64,000 nucleotides of DNA from Candidatus Mediterraneibacter merdipullorum (GTDB lineage Bacteria > Bacillota > Clostridia > Lachnospirales > Lachnospiraceae), in NCBI GenBank assembly GCA_019117125.1, contig DXAL01000022.1, positions 1 to 64,000 of the forward strand, read 5' to 3'. Shown here piece after piece: positions 36,418 through 44,628 of the stretch (positions are counted from its first letter, which is position 1; each line of letters opens with the position of its first letter). The notes below the pieces were generated by a model that worked only from the letters and a program-made list of their open reading frames with translations, was not told the DNA's origin and made no database searches. A program made the position numbers and the translations under genes.

Positions 36418-36801
36418 CTACGCTCCGCTGACAGCGGCGATTACCTCTACTTCGCAGAGGACGCCCTTGGGAAGCGCTTTTACGGCAACGCAGGAGCGCG
36501 CCGGTTTTCCGGTGAAATATTTTGCATATACTTCATTGAATGCAGCAAAGTCTGCCATGTCCGCAAGGAAGCAGGTTGTCTTTACCACATCGGTGAATGC
36601 TGCGCCCTGGCTTTCCAGGAGCGCTCCTATATTCTGCATGACCTGTTCTGCCTGTTCTTCGATGGTCGTTCCGACGACCTCTCCTGTTTCCGGTGAGAGC
36701 GGTATCTGACCGGAGAAGAAAGCGATGCCGTTCAGGACGATGCCCTGGGAGTAGGGACCGATGGCAGCAGGTGCGTTTTTTGTGTCAACATATTTCAACA
36801 T
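36418..36801 (-). CDS. ridA: RidA/YjgF family enamine/imine deaminase
   Basis: 127 residues, full length. Hydrolyses reactive enamines/imines such as 2-aminoacrylate to keto acids and ammonia. Seen: [26 protein letters not shown], the catalytic Arg in [14 protein letters not shown], and the Glu in [10 protein letters not shown]. It lies 16 nt after ygeW and 12 nt before arcC, thus inside an operon led by the PLP enzyme YgeX, which makes 2-aminoacrylate as an intermediate. That gives it an obvious job here. Confidence 0.95.
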   Translation of the reverse strand: MLKYVDTKNAPAAIGPYSQGIVLNGIAFFSGQIPLSPETGEVVGTTIEEQAEQVMQNIGALLESQGAAFTDVVKTTCFLADMADFAAFNEVYAKYFTGKPARSCVAVKALPKGVLCEVEVIAAVSGA

Positions 36802-36817
36802 AGTCCGTTCTCCTCCT

Positions 36818-38011
36818 TTACTGAAAAATCCTCGGCGTTCCTTTTTCTTCCAGCTTCTTCAGGATGTCCGCCGGGTCGGCGAATTTCGCCAGGAAGATCA
36901 TCGCCGCGATGATGTACGGTTTGTAGCTCGCTTCTTTGTAGAGCGGGTCTCTGTAGCGGTCAAATACGCTGGCATCCACTTCGCCTTCCTCGCAGCTCAC
37001 GCCTGTGATGTCCGCCGGCAGGCAGTGCATGTAGAGGGCTTTTCCGTCTTTCGTCGTCTTCATCAGCTCCTCGGTGCATGCCCAGTCTTTGTGCTGCGCA
37101 TTCTGGGCGAGCAGTTCTTTTTCCAGTTCTTTGATGCCCTCGAAGTCACCGTTCCCGTACAGCTCGGTGCGCTTTTCCATCGCTGCGAAGGGAGCCCAGC
37201 TCTTCGGATATACGATGTCCGCGTCTTTGAACGCCTCTGTCATATTGTTTGTCTTTGTGAAAGTACCGCCGGATTTTTTCGCGTTTTCAGCGGCTACTGC
37301 CTCGACTTCCGGGAAGACCTCGTATCCTTCCGGGTGAGCCAGCACAACGTCCATACCGAAGCGGGTCATCAGTCCGATGATGCCCTGGGGAACGGAGAGG
37401 GGTTTCCCGTAAGACGGGGAATACGCCCATGACATGGCAATCTTTTTGCCTTTGAGATTTTCGACTCCCCCAAATTCATGGATGATGTGGAGCATATCCG
37501 CCATCGCCTGGGTCGGGTGGTCGATGTCGCACTGCAGGTTGACAAGGGTCGGCTTCTGCTCGAGGATGCCGTCTTTCTTTCCCTGGGTCACGGCGTCAAC
37601 CACTTCATGCATGTAAGCGTTTCCTTTGCCGATGTACATATCGTCACGGATGCCGATGACATCCGCCATGAAGGAAATCATATTTGCAGTCTCGCGCACC
37701 GTCTCGCCGTGCGCCACCTGGGATTTGCCCTCGTCCAGGTCCTGTACTTCAAGACCGAGCAGGTTGCAGGCAGATGCGAAGGAAAAGCGGGTGCGGGTGG
37801 AATTGTCCCGGAAGAGGGAGATGCCGAGCCCGCTCTCAAATACTTTTGTGGAGATGTTGTTCTCTCTCATGAAGCGAAGCGCGTCCGCAACGGTGAATAC
37901 GGCTTCCAGCTCTTCGTCGGTCTTCTCCCAGGTCAGGAAGAAGTCGCCTTCGTACATGTCTTTGAAGTTCAGTCTGTTCAGCTTATCGATATAATCCTGT
38001 AATGTTTTCAT
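36818..38011 (-). CDS. ygeW: Knotted carbamoyltransferase YgeW
   Basis: 397 residues. Member of the aspartate/ornithine carbamoyltransferase superfamily with the YgeW-type insertion. Carbamoyl-phosphate site [14 protein letters not shown], then [30 protein letters not shown], and [17 protein letters not shown]. The natural amino-group substrate of YgeW is not established in E. coli. Together with ArcC it likely runs in the phosphorolytic direction, producing carbamoyl phosphate from a ureido or oxamate-like purine fragment. Gap to ygeY is 78 nt with a 6-bp hairpin (ACCCGG/CCGGGT). Confidence 0.94.
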   Translation of the reverse strand: MKTLQDYIDKLNRLNFKDMYEGDFFLTWEKTDEELEAVFTVADALRFMRENNISTKVFESGLGISLFRDNSTRTRFSFASACNLLGLEVQDLDEGKSQVAHGETVRETANMISFMADVIGIRDDMYIGKGNAYMHEVVDAVTQGKKDGILEQKPTLVNLQCDIDHPTQAMADMLHIIHEFGGVENLKGKKIAMSWAYSPSYGKPLSVPQGIIGLMTRFGMDVVLAHPEGYEVFPEVEAVAAENAKKSGGTFTKTNNMTEAFKDADIVYPKSWAPFAAMEKRTELYGNGDFEGIKELEKELLAQNAQHKDWACTEELMKTTKDGKALYMHCLPADITGVSCEEGEVDASVFDRYRDPLYKEASYKPYIIAAMIFLAKFADPADILKKLEEKGTPRIFQ

Positions 38012-38089
38012 TTTAGTTTGTCCTCCTTGCTCTTGAAATGCGGTATATACGGTTATGTAGTTCCTCTGACCCGGTGCTTCCGGGTGTTC

Positions 38090-39400
38090 TTATTCACAGT
38101 AGCAGTTCGGCAGCGCCGCGTAGACCGCCGCGCAGGTCACCAGGTCCTGTTTCCATGTCTTCTCGTTGGGCGCGTGCGCCTGTGCCTCGGCGCCGGGGCC
38201 GAATCCGATGCAGGGGATGCCGTTCCTTCCCATGATGGATACGCCGTTTGTGGAGAAAGTCCACTTGTCTGTGAGCGGGCGGCTCTGGCGCATTTCCAGC
38301 GTCTCGGGAGCGCCGATGCGCTTCTCGCCGTAGAGGGAAGTATAAGCCTTCTCAAGGGCTTTTGTCACTTTGTGGTCTTTCGGGATCGCCCAGGTCGGGA
38401 AATAGCACTCAATCTCGTAAACGCATCCGGTGTAGGACGGCCGGTCGTAGTTGTACATGGATACGACCACGTCGTCCCCGTATTTCTGTACGCTCGGGAG
38501 TGCGCGTATCTCGTCCAGGCAGCTCTCCCATGTCTCGCCGAAGGTCATGCGGCGGTCCAGGGATACCGCGCAGGAATCCGCCACCGCGCAGCGGCTCGGG
38601 GAGGTGTAGAAGATCTGGGATACGGTTACCGTACCGCGACCCAGGAATCGTGCTTCCTCCCAGTCCGGATTGTATTTCGGGTTGAGCATCTTGACGAGCC
38701 CTTTGATTTCCGTTTCGTCCGCGTCATCATTCTCATTGAGGGCGCGCACATCCTGGAGGATGTCCGCCATCTTGTAGATGGCATTGTCGCCGCGCTCCGG
38801 AGCGGAACCGTGGCAGGAGACGCCTTTGACGTCCACGCGTATTTCCATGCGTCCGCGCTGTCCGCGGTAGATGCCGCCGTCCGTGGGTTCTGTGGATACG
38901 ACGAACTCCGGACGTACCTTGTCTTCGTTGATGATGTACTGCCAGCACAGCCCGTCGCAGTCTTCCTCCTGGACGGTCCCGACGACCATGATCCTGCATC
39001 CTTCGGGGATGAGGTCCATGTCTTTCATGATTCTTGCACCGTAAACGGCAGATACGAGGCCGCCGCACTGGTCGGACACGCCGCGCCCGCCGATTTCCGT
39101 GTCGTTTTCGTATCCCTCGTACGGGTCGAAGTCCCAGTTGTCGATGTTGCCGATGCCGACGGTATCGATATGTGCGTCGTAGGCGATGATTTTATCGCCG
39201 GTCCCCATGTAGCCGATGACATTTCCCTGGGGGTCGATGACGACTTCATCGAAGTCCAGTTTTTTCATCTCGGCGGCGATGGTGTCGATGTGAGCCTTTT
39301 CATCACAGCTCTCGCCCGGGTTTCTCACGATGGCGCGAAGAAATGCGGTCATGTCTTTTTCGTAAGCCTGTGCGGCTTCTTTGATTTTGTTGAAGTCCAT
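38090..39400 (-). CDS. ygeY: YgeY family selenium-metabolism-linked M20 hydrolase
   Basis: 436 residues. M20 metallopeptidase-fold amidohydrolase. Metal ligands: His/Asp in [26 protein letters not shown], Glu pair in [11 protein letters not shown], and the dimerisation domain [23 protein letters not shown]. Homologues co-occur with labile-selenium molybdenum hydroxylases. It probably hydrolyses a peptide-like or ureido bond in a purine breakdown intermediate, releasing the substrate for YgeX or YgeW; which one is not determinable. 45 nt downstream of ygeX. Confidence 0.94.
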   Translation of the reverse strand: MDFNKIKEAAQAYEKDMTAFLRAIVRNPGESCDEKAHIDTIAAEMKKLDFDEVVIDPQGNVIGYMGTGDKIIAYDAHIDTVGIGNIDNWDFDPYEGYENDTEIGGRGVSDQCGGLVSAVYGARIMKDMDLIPEGCRIMVVGTVQEEDCDGLCWQYIINEDKVRPEFVVSTEPTDGGIYRGQRGRMEIRVDVKGVSCHGSAPERGDNAIYKMADILQDVRALNENDDADETEIKGLVKMLNPKYNPDWEEARFLGRGTVTVSQIFYTSPSRCAVADSCAVSLDRRMTFGETWESCLDEIRALPSVQKYGDDVVVSMYNYDRPSYTGCVYEIECYFPTWAIPKDHKVTKALEKAYTSLYGEKRIGAPETLEMRQSRPLTDKWTFSTNGVSIMGRNGIPCIGFGPGAEAQAHAPNEKTWKQDLVTCAAVYAALPNCYCE

Positions 39401-39445
39401 GATTGTTCTCTCCTTTTCTTTTTCTGAATCTATACATCTGTTTCG

Positions 39446-40651
39446 CTATCTGTCGTTTCCGCCCCACACGATGGATTCGTACCGTTCGGGGTCCGTGTCT
39501 CCTTCGGTGGAGAAGAGCAGGACTCTTGCATTTTCGTCCAGCCCCAGGTGTTCTCTTAAGGGGTGGTATTCGTCCATCGTCATGATGCATGCCAGTGTGC
39601 CGAAGGGGGCGGCTCCGGATTCTCCGGATGTCACCGGCCGGTCGCCTTTTACGGGCGCTGCCAGCATGCGCATGCCTCGTGCCGCCACCCAGTCGGGAGA
39701 GGCGACGAAGGTATCCACGTGATTCTTCAGGATGTCCCAGGAGATGGTGTTCGGTTCGCCGCAGGCGAGCCCCGCCATGATGGTCACCATGTCGCCGTCC
39801 ACGATGCGGATGCCGCCGTCTCCTGCCACTGCGCCTTTATAGAGGCAGGCAGCTGCCTCTGCCTCCACGACGATGACTTTGGGCGGGTTGTCCGGATAAC
39901 GGTTGGCAAAATATCCCTGGACCGCGCCCGCAAGGGAGCCGACGCCTGCCTGGATGAATACATGGGTCGGGCGTTCGCAGTCACAGTCGTGGAGCTGTTC
40001 GTCCGCCTCCATCGCCATGGTCCCGTAGCCCTGCATGATCCAGGACGGAATCTCCTCGTATCCGTCCCAGGCGGTATCCTGCACCATGACGCCGTTTTCG
40101 GTCTTTTCCGCCATGGCGTTCGCCATGCGGACACATTCGTCGTAATTGCATTCCTCGATGGTCGCCTGTGCGCCCTCGGCGAGGATGTTGTTCAGCCTTG
40201 TCTGTGTGCTTCCTTTCGGCATGAGGACGACTGCCTTCTGTCCCAGTTTATTGGCAGCCCAGGCCACGCCCCGCCCGTGATTGCCGTCTGTGGCGGTGAA
40301 GAATGTCGCCTGTCCGAATTCCCTCCGCAGTTCATCGGAAGTGAGCACGCTGTAGGGGAGTTCGGACACATCCCGTCCGGTCTGCTTTGCGATATAGCGC
40401 GCCATGGCGAATGAACCGCCGAGCACCTTGAAGGCGTTGAGTCCGAACCGGTAGGACTCATCTTTGATGTAGATTTCTCCCAGTCCGAGGCGGGACGCCA
40501 TGCGGTCGAGTTTTACGAGGGGCGTTACGCTGTACTGCGGGAAGCTCTCGTGAAAAGCGCGGGCTTTGCGGATTTCATCGAGTCCCATCACCTTCAGGTT
40601 TGCGTCTTCGGTCTTCGGCATGTTGTTCACTGCCCATTTGATTGTTTCCAT
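39446..40651 (-). CDS. ygeX: Diaminopropionate ammonia-lyase
   Basis: 401 residues. PLP fold-type II enzyme that converts 2,3-diaminopropionate to pyruvate and two ammonia. PLP lysine in GLNAFKVLGGSFAMARY (about residue 75), TATDGNHGRGVAWAAN, and the Gly-rich QAGVGSLAGAV loop. ATG follows AAGGAGG. First structural gene of the minus-strand arm after a 256-bp structured gap behind the regulator. In the purine cluster diaminopropionate is thought to be the carbon skeleton left from the imidazole/pyrimidine ring. Confidence 0.96.
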   Translation of the reverse strand: METIKWAVNNMPKTEDANLKVMGLDEIRKARAFHESFPQYSVTPLVKLDRMASRLGLGEIYIKDESYRFGLNAFKVLGGSFAMARYIAKQTGRDVSELPYSVLTSDELRREFGQATFFTATDGNHGRGVAWAANKLGQKAVVLMPKGSTQTRLNNILAEGAQATIEECNYDECVRMANAMAEKTENGVMVQDTAWDGYEEIPSWIMQGYGTMAMEADEQLHDCDCERPTHVFIQAGVGSLAGAVQGYFANRYPDNPPKVIVVEAEAAACLYKGAVAGDGGIRIVDGDMVTIMAGLACGEPNTISWDILKNHVDTFVASPDWVAARGMRMLAAPVKGDRPVTSGESGAAPFGTLACIMTMDEYHPLREHLGLDENARVLLFSTEGDTDPERYESIVWGGNDR

Positions 40652-40907
40652 CGTGGAACCTCCTTATTGATATTATGATGAACATGCCAGCTCGAATCCG
40701 CCGCTTTTATATCGAAGATACTCCTCGTATACTTCGGAGTATCTGCTTTCGCTCTAGGCTCGGAAAGACCTCGCCAAGTGCTCAATGCATCGCTGATGGC
40801 GTTCGCCATATATCGGCTCAGCATATGCTGCCATCTGAGAGTAAACTCTCATGGCAGATATGCTGCCCGCTGCATGTTCGCACTTGTTCGCATGTTCATA
40901 CTTTTGT
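40652..40907 (-). promoter_or_regulatory. Structured regulator-ygeX intergenic region with palindromes and GAACA repeats
   Basis: 256 nt without a credible gene. Plus-strand features: hairpin AGATACTCC / GGAGTATCT (40716-40744); ATGGCG-TT-CGCCAT (around 40800); the perfect palindrome CAGCATATGCTG (40819-40830); a near copy GGCAGATATGCTGCC (40853-40867), the two flanking an imperfect CATAT..GAGAGT stem; and four direct TGTTC motifs at 40875, 40885, 40893 and 40905. No good promoter is seen, so read-through from the regulator plus RNA or operator control is possible. Confidence 0.5.
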
Positions 40908-41555
40908 TCATCCTTTGTCCATGTAGCTATACAGTGTGAATTTTGATATTCCCAGCAGGGATGAGACTTTGTCGCCGGATTTTGTGATGAGGAAGGCGCC
41001 GGCGCTGTTTAAGTACTGTACCACCGCGACTTTGTCATCTTTTGTCATGAGCGCCACCGGCTTGCCGACTTTTGCCACAGCCTGGTCTATCAGCATGTCC
41101 AGGAGCTCTGTGACGTTGTGCGTGATTTTCTGCGGGGAATCCGCAGGGATTTCCGTCTCCTCCCCGGAGGACGCGGTATGCACCAGCCCCCGGATGGAAG
41201 CCTCCGCCGCCAGCAGGGTGGTGATGTCATAATTAATAGAAAAAATGTAGCTGATGCGTCCTTTTTCATCCCGGATGAACAGGGTGCTGGACTTGAGTAT
41301 CCGTCCGTCTTCTGTCTTGGTCAGGTAGGCGAGCCGGTCCCGCAGCTTATCCGGGTCGGTGCGGAGCGTCTCCAGCACGATGCCTGACGGTCCGTCGCCG
41401 GCATGGCGATCGGACACATGTCCGTTTTCAATATAGACGATGGAATTCTCCAGGTCTTTTTTCTTCAGGTCATGGATGACGACCTCGCAGGAGCTGCCGA
41501 ACTGCGCGGTCAGACCGTGTGCGAGCTGTTTTAAAAATTCCAGGTCCTGCTGCAT
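40908..41555 (-). CDS. YheO/DauR-like regulator (PAS-like domain plus HTH), putative purine-locus regulator
   Basis: 215 residues from ATG 41555, 5 nt after AGGTG; 23 upstream codons of the long ORF lack a site. N-terminal YheO-like PAS fold (about 1-120; FGSSCEVVIHDLKKK, ILKSSTLFIRDEKGRISYIFSINYD). The C-terminal HTH_22 type region (about 145-215; KDDKVAVVQYLNSAGAFLITKSGDKVSSLLGISKFTLYSYM). It sits exactly between the two arms of the catabolic locus, divergent from ssnA, upstream of ygeX. The PAS domain may bind a purine-derived ligand; not demonstrable here. Confidence 0.86.
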   Translation of the reverse strand: MQQDLEFLKQLAHGLTAQFGSSCEVVIHDLKKKDLENSIVYIENGHVSDRHAGDGPSGIVLETLRTDPDKLRDRLAYLTKTEDGRILKSSTLFIRDEKGRISYIFSINYDITTLLAAEASIRGLVHTASSGEETEIPADSPQKITHNVTELLDMLIDQAVAKVGKPVALMTKDDKVAVVQYLNSAGAFLITKSGDKVSSLLGISKFTLYSYMDKG

Positions 41556-41619
41556 TTTTTCACCTGCCTTTCCTGAATCCATAGGGAAAAACGCTTTTAA
41601 AATCCTTGTCTCTAACCCC

Positions 41620-41647
41620 ATCATAGCATAAAAAAATGCGGTGTCAA
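41620..41647 (-). promoter_or_regulatory. Promoter of the regulator gene (minus strand)
   Basis: On the minus strand TTGACA (41642-41647), 16-bp spacer, TATGAT (41620-41625), about 65 nt before the start codon. Confidence 0.75.
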
Positions 41648-41655
41648 TCCTTTTT

Positions 41656-41690
41656 CTAAAAAATTTTTAGGCACTCTAAAAAATATTTAG
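41656..41690. promoter_or_regulatory. Twin palindromic operators between divergent promoters
   Basis: CTAAAAAATTTTTAG (41656-41670, perfect 7-bp arms) and CTAAAAAATATTTAG (41676-41690, one mismatch), centres 20 bp apart, i.e. on one DNA face. They lie between the regulator -35 and the ssnA -35. Probable binding site of the divergently encoded regulator. Confidence 0.7.
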
Positions 41691-41698
41691 AAACCTTG

Positions 41699-41727
41699 TT
41701 GCATTTATACATTATTAATGGTATTCT
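41699..41727 (+). promoter_or_regulatory. Candidate ssnA operon promoter
   Basis: TTGCAT (41699-41704), 17-bp spacer, TATTCT (41722-41727). A weak -35 suggests activation, consistent with operators immediately upstream. Confidence 0.5.
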
Positions 41728-41823
41728 ATAGTCAGTGACAGGGTCTGGTGTGCGAATTGCACAGAAGCAGGCAGGGGCGCACCGGAAAAGATATGTGAAA
41801 AATAAATAAAAGGAGAACAGGAC

Positions 41824-43155
41824 ATGCTGGTTTTAGGAAACGGAACAGTCATCACCCGGGATGCAGCCTGCCCGTTGGTTAAGGACGGAGCAGTGGCAAT
41901 CGACGGGACTGCGATATGCAGGGTCGGTGACACGGCGCAGGTCCGGGCTGCATATCCGGACGCAGAGTATATCGATGCAAAGAGCGGTCTGATTATGCCG
42001 GGGTTCATCAATGTGCATGAACACATTTACAGTTCCTTTGCAAGAGGGCTTTCCATAAAAGGATATGCCCCGAAGGGATTCCTCGACATCCTGGACGGGC
42101 AGTGGTGGACCATTGACCGGAACCTTACGCTGCACGACACTTACTTAAGCGCCATGGCGACTTACATCGAATGCATCCGGAACGGCGTGACGACCATATT
42201 TGACCATCACGCAAGTTTCGGCGCCATCCGGGGCTCCCTTTTTGAGATTGGGAGAGCGGCGGAAGAGACGGGCGTGCGGTCCTGCCTGTGCTATGAAGTC
42301 TCGGACAGGGACGGCATGGACAAGGCGCGGGAAGCCGTACTGGAAAATGCGGAATTCATCCGCCATGCCCAGGCGGATGCAGGCGGCATGCTCGCCGGGA
42401 TGATGGGCATGCACGCACAGTTTACGATTTCCGATGAGACATTTGAGTTCGCTGCGGCGAACAAGCCGGATGGAGTTGGTTATCACATTCATGTGGCGGA
42501 AGGCATCGAGGACCTCCATCACTGTCTGGCACATTACGGCAAGCGCATCGTGGACCGGCTGATGGACCACGGCGTCCTGGGAGAGAAGACGCTGCTCGGG
42601 CACTGCATCTATATCAACCCGCACGAGATGGACCTGATAAAGGAAACGGACACCATGGTCGTGCACAATCCGGAGTCCAATATGGGCAATGCCTGCGGCT
42701 GTCCGCCGACCATGGAGCTGGTCCACAGGGGGATACTCACCGGGCTCGGGACCGACGGTTATACCCACGATATGATGGAATCCTGGAAGGTGGCGAACAT
42801 CCTCCACAAGCACCATCTCTGCGACCCGAATGCGGCGTGGGGCGAAGTGCCGCAGATGCTCTTTGAGAACAATGCAAAGATAGCGGGGCGGTATTTCCCG
42901 CAGGAGCTGGGCGTCCTGAAGGAGGGCGCGGCGGCGGATGTCATCATCGTGGACTACGACCCGCTCACCCCGCTCACGGCGGACAATATCAACGGACATC
43001 TTTTATTCGGCGTGACCGGGCACGATGTGGTGACAACGGTGGCGAACGGCGAAGTGCTGATGAAAGACCGGCGCCTTACAAAGACCGATGTCGAAAAGGT
43101 CATGGCAGACTGCAGACAGGCGGCAAAAGAACTGGCAGACAGAATCAATGCATGA
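41824..43155 (+). CDS. ssnA: SsnA-type putative aminohydrolase
   Basis: 443 residues. Amidohydrolase-superfamily (chlorohydrolase/guanine deaminase-like) enzyme. Metal ligands: INVHEHIYSSFARG (HxH), IHVAEG, LGHCIY, GTDGYTHDMMES. SsnA homologues occur with ygfK, hydA and xdhD in purine clusters. A deaminase or ring-opening hydrolase role on a purine product is expected; the substrate is unproven. AAAGGAG precedes the ATG. First gene of the plus-strand arm. Confidence 0.94.
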   Translation: MLVLGNGTVITRDAACPLVKDGAVAIDGTAICRVGDTAQVRAAYPDAEYIDAKSGLIMPGFINVHEHIYSSFARGLSIKGYAPKGFLDILDGQWWTIDRNLTLHDTYLSAMATYIECIRNGVTTIFDHHASFGAIRGSLFEIGRAAEETGVRSCLCYEVSDRDGMDKAREAVLENAEFIRHAQADAGGMLAGMMGMHAQFTISDETFEFAAANKPDGVGYHIHVAEGIEDLHHCLAHYGKRIVDRLMDHGVLGEKTLLGHCIYINPHEMDLIKETDTMVVHNPESNMGNACGCPPTMELVHRGILTGLGTDGYTHDMMESWKVANILHKHHLCDPNAAWGEVPQMLFENNAKIAGRYFPQELGVLKEGAAADVIIVDYDPLTPLTADNINGHLLFGVTGHDVVTTVANGEVLMKDRRLTKTDVEKVMADCRQAAKELADRINA

Positions 43156-43170
43156 AAGGAAAAATGAACG

Positions 43171-44601
43171 ATGAACGACACAAGACAGAAACGCGATAAT
43201 GCAGAATTATTCAAATGGGACGGGAAACCGTCATTCGGTCAGGTATTCCCGCTGGCAGCCCAGCACGTGCTCGCCGCAGTAGTCGGATGCGTGACTCCGG
43301 CAATCCTGGTGGCAAATGCGGCGAACAATGCGGGCGGAAATGTGGACATGGGGCTCCTCATCCAGGTATCCCTCGTGTTCGCAGCGCTGTCCACCCTGCT
43401 CCAGCTCTATGCATCTAAAATCAAACTGGGAAGCGGGCTCCCGGTCATTATCGGCGTCAGCTTCGCCTATGTGCCGACCATGACAGCCATCGCCGCGCAG
43501 GCAAAAGATGTCAATACCATTTTCGGCGCCATGGTCATCGGCGGCGTGGTCGCCATCCTGGTGGGCCTTTTTATCCGCCAGATACGAAGGGTATTCCCAC
43601 CCCTTGTCATCGGCACGGTCATTCTTGCCATTGGGCTTTCCCTTTACAGCACCGCAGTCAATTACATGGCGGGCAATTCTTCCAATACATATGAAGTCAT
43701 CGTGGAACAGCAGGGCAGGACGGCTGCCCTCGTCTACGGGTCCTGGCAGAACTGGCTGGTGGCATTCGTCACACTGGCCATCGTTGTCCTTCTGAACCAT
43801 TACGGAAAAGGGCTTTTCAAACTGGCGTCCATTCTCATCGGTCTGCTCTGCGGCTATGTAGTTGCTCTGTGCTTCGGCATGGTGGACTTCTCCGCACTGT
43901 CCTCCGCAGGATGGTTCCAGGTTCCGATGCCGCTGGCATTTGGCATGAAATTTGATATTTCGGCGATCCTGCCCCTTGCCATCCTCTTCCTGGTCAATTC
44001 CATCCAGGCCATGGGTGATTTCTCAGCGACGACGACAGGCGGCATGGACCGTCTTCCCACGGATGATGAGCTCAACGGCGGTATCATCGGATATGGTGTG
44101 AGCAATATGGTATGTGCATTCTTCGGCTGCCCGCCGACGGCGACCTACAGCCAGAACGTGGGCATCGTAGGCTCCACCAGGGTCGTTGCCAGACGGGTGT
44201 TCTCCGCAGCGGCAGTCATCCTGCTCATCGCCGGACTCATCCCGAAGTTCTCGGCGCTTCTGCGGACCATTCCCCAGTGCGTGCTGGGCGGCGCGGTTGC
44301 ATCCGTATTCGCATCCATTGCCATGACCGGCATCAAGCTGCTCGTAACCGAGAAACTGACTTACAGAAACACGACTGTGGCAGGACTTTCCATCGCCATC
44401 GGCATGGGCGTGACGCTCAATGACGGATGCCTGAACCAGATGACCCAGAGCATCCACAGTGCGCTGAACATGAGCATGAGCCTGGAGAGCTTCCAGTCCA
44501 TCATCAACAATACATTCGCATCTTCGCCGGTTGTCCTTGCGACCATCTTCGCGGTCGTACTGAACCTCATCCTTCCAAAGGATAAGCCGGAAGCAAATTA
44601 G
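43171..44601 (+). CDS. Purine (xanthine/urate) permease, NCS2 family
   Basis: 476 residues, about 14 membrane segments. NCS2 hallmarks: QVFPLAAQHVLAAVVGCVTPAIL, KLGSGLPVIIGVSFAYVPTM, and the substrate region LFLVNSIQAMGDFSATTTGG, then GCPPTATYSQNVGIVGSTRVVARRV, with conserved Gln/Glu-type contacts. Imports xanthine or uric acid with protons/cations. Which base is carried cannot be told from sequence. 15 nt downstream of ssnA and 27 nt before ygfK. Confidence 0.93.
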   Translation: MNDTRQKRDNAELFKWDGKPSFGQVFPLAAQHVLAAVVGCVTPAILVANAANNAGGNVDMGLLIQVSLVFAALSTLLQLYASKIKLGSGLPVIIGVSFAYVPTMTAIAAQAKDVNTIFGAMVIGGVVAILVGLFIRQIRRVFPPLVIGTVILAIGLSLYSTAVNYMAGNSSNTYEVIVEQQGRTAALVYGSWQNWLVAFVTLAIVVLLNHYGKGLFKLASILIGLLCGYVVALCFGMVDFSALSSAGWFQVPMPLAFGMKFDISAILPLAILFLVNSIQAMGDFSATTTGGMDRLPTDDELNGGIIGYGVSNMVCAFFGCPPTATYSQNVGIVGSTRVVARRVFSAAAVILLIAGLIPKFSALLRTIPQCVLGGAVASVFASIAMTGIKLLVTEKLTYRNTTVAGLSIAIGMGVTLNDGCLNQMTQSIHSALNMSMSLESFQSIINNTFASSPVVLATIFAVVLNLILPKDKPEAN

Positions 44602-44628
44602 ACGCGGCGGAGAACAGGAGGAAATGCC

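Noticed and set aside
35461-38011. arcC plus carbamoyltransferase as an arginine deiminase pathway
   Set aside because: No arcA, and the carbamoyltransferase has the YgeW sequence pattern with ygeX/ygeY neighbours.
40627-40824. 65-residue minus-strand ORF across the ygeX start
   Set aside because: No ribosome site, runs through palindromes and into ygeX out of frame; treated as regulatory DNA instead.
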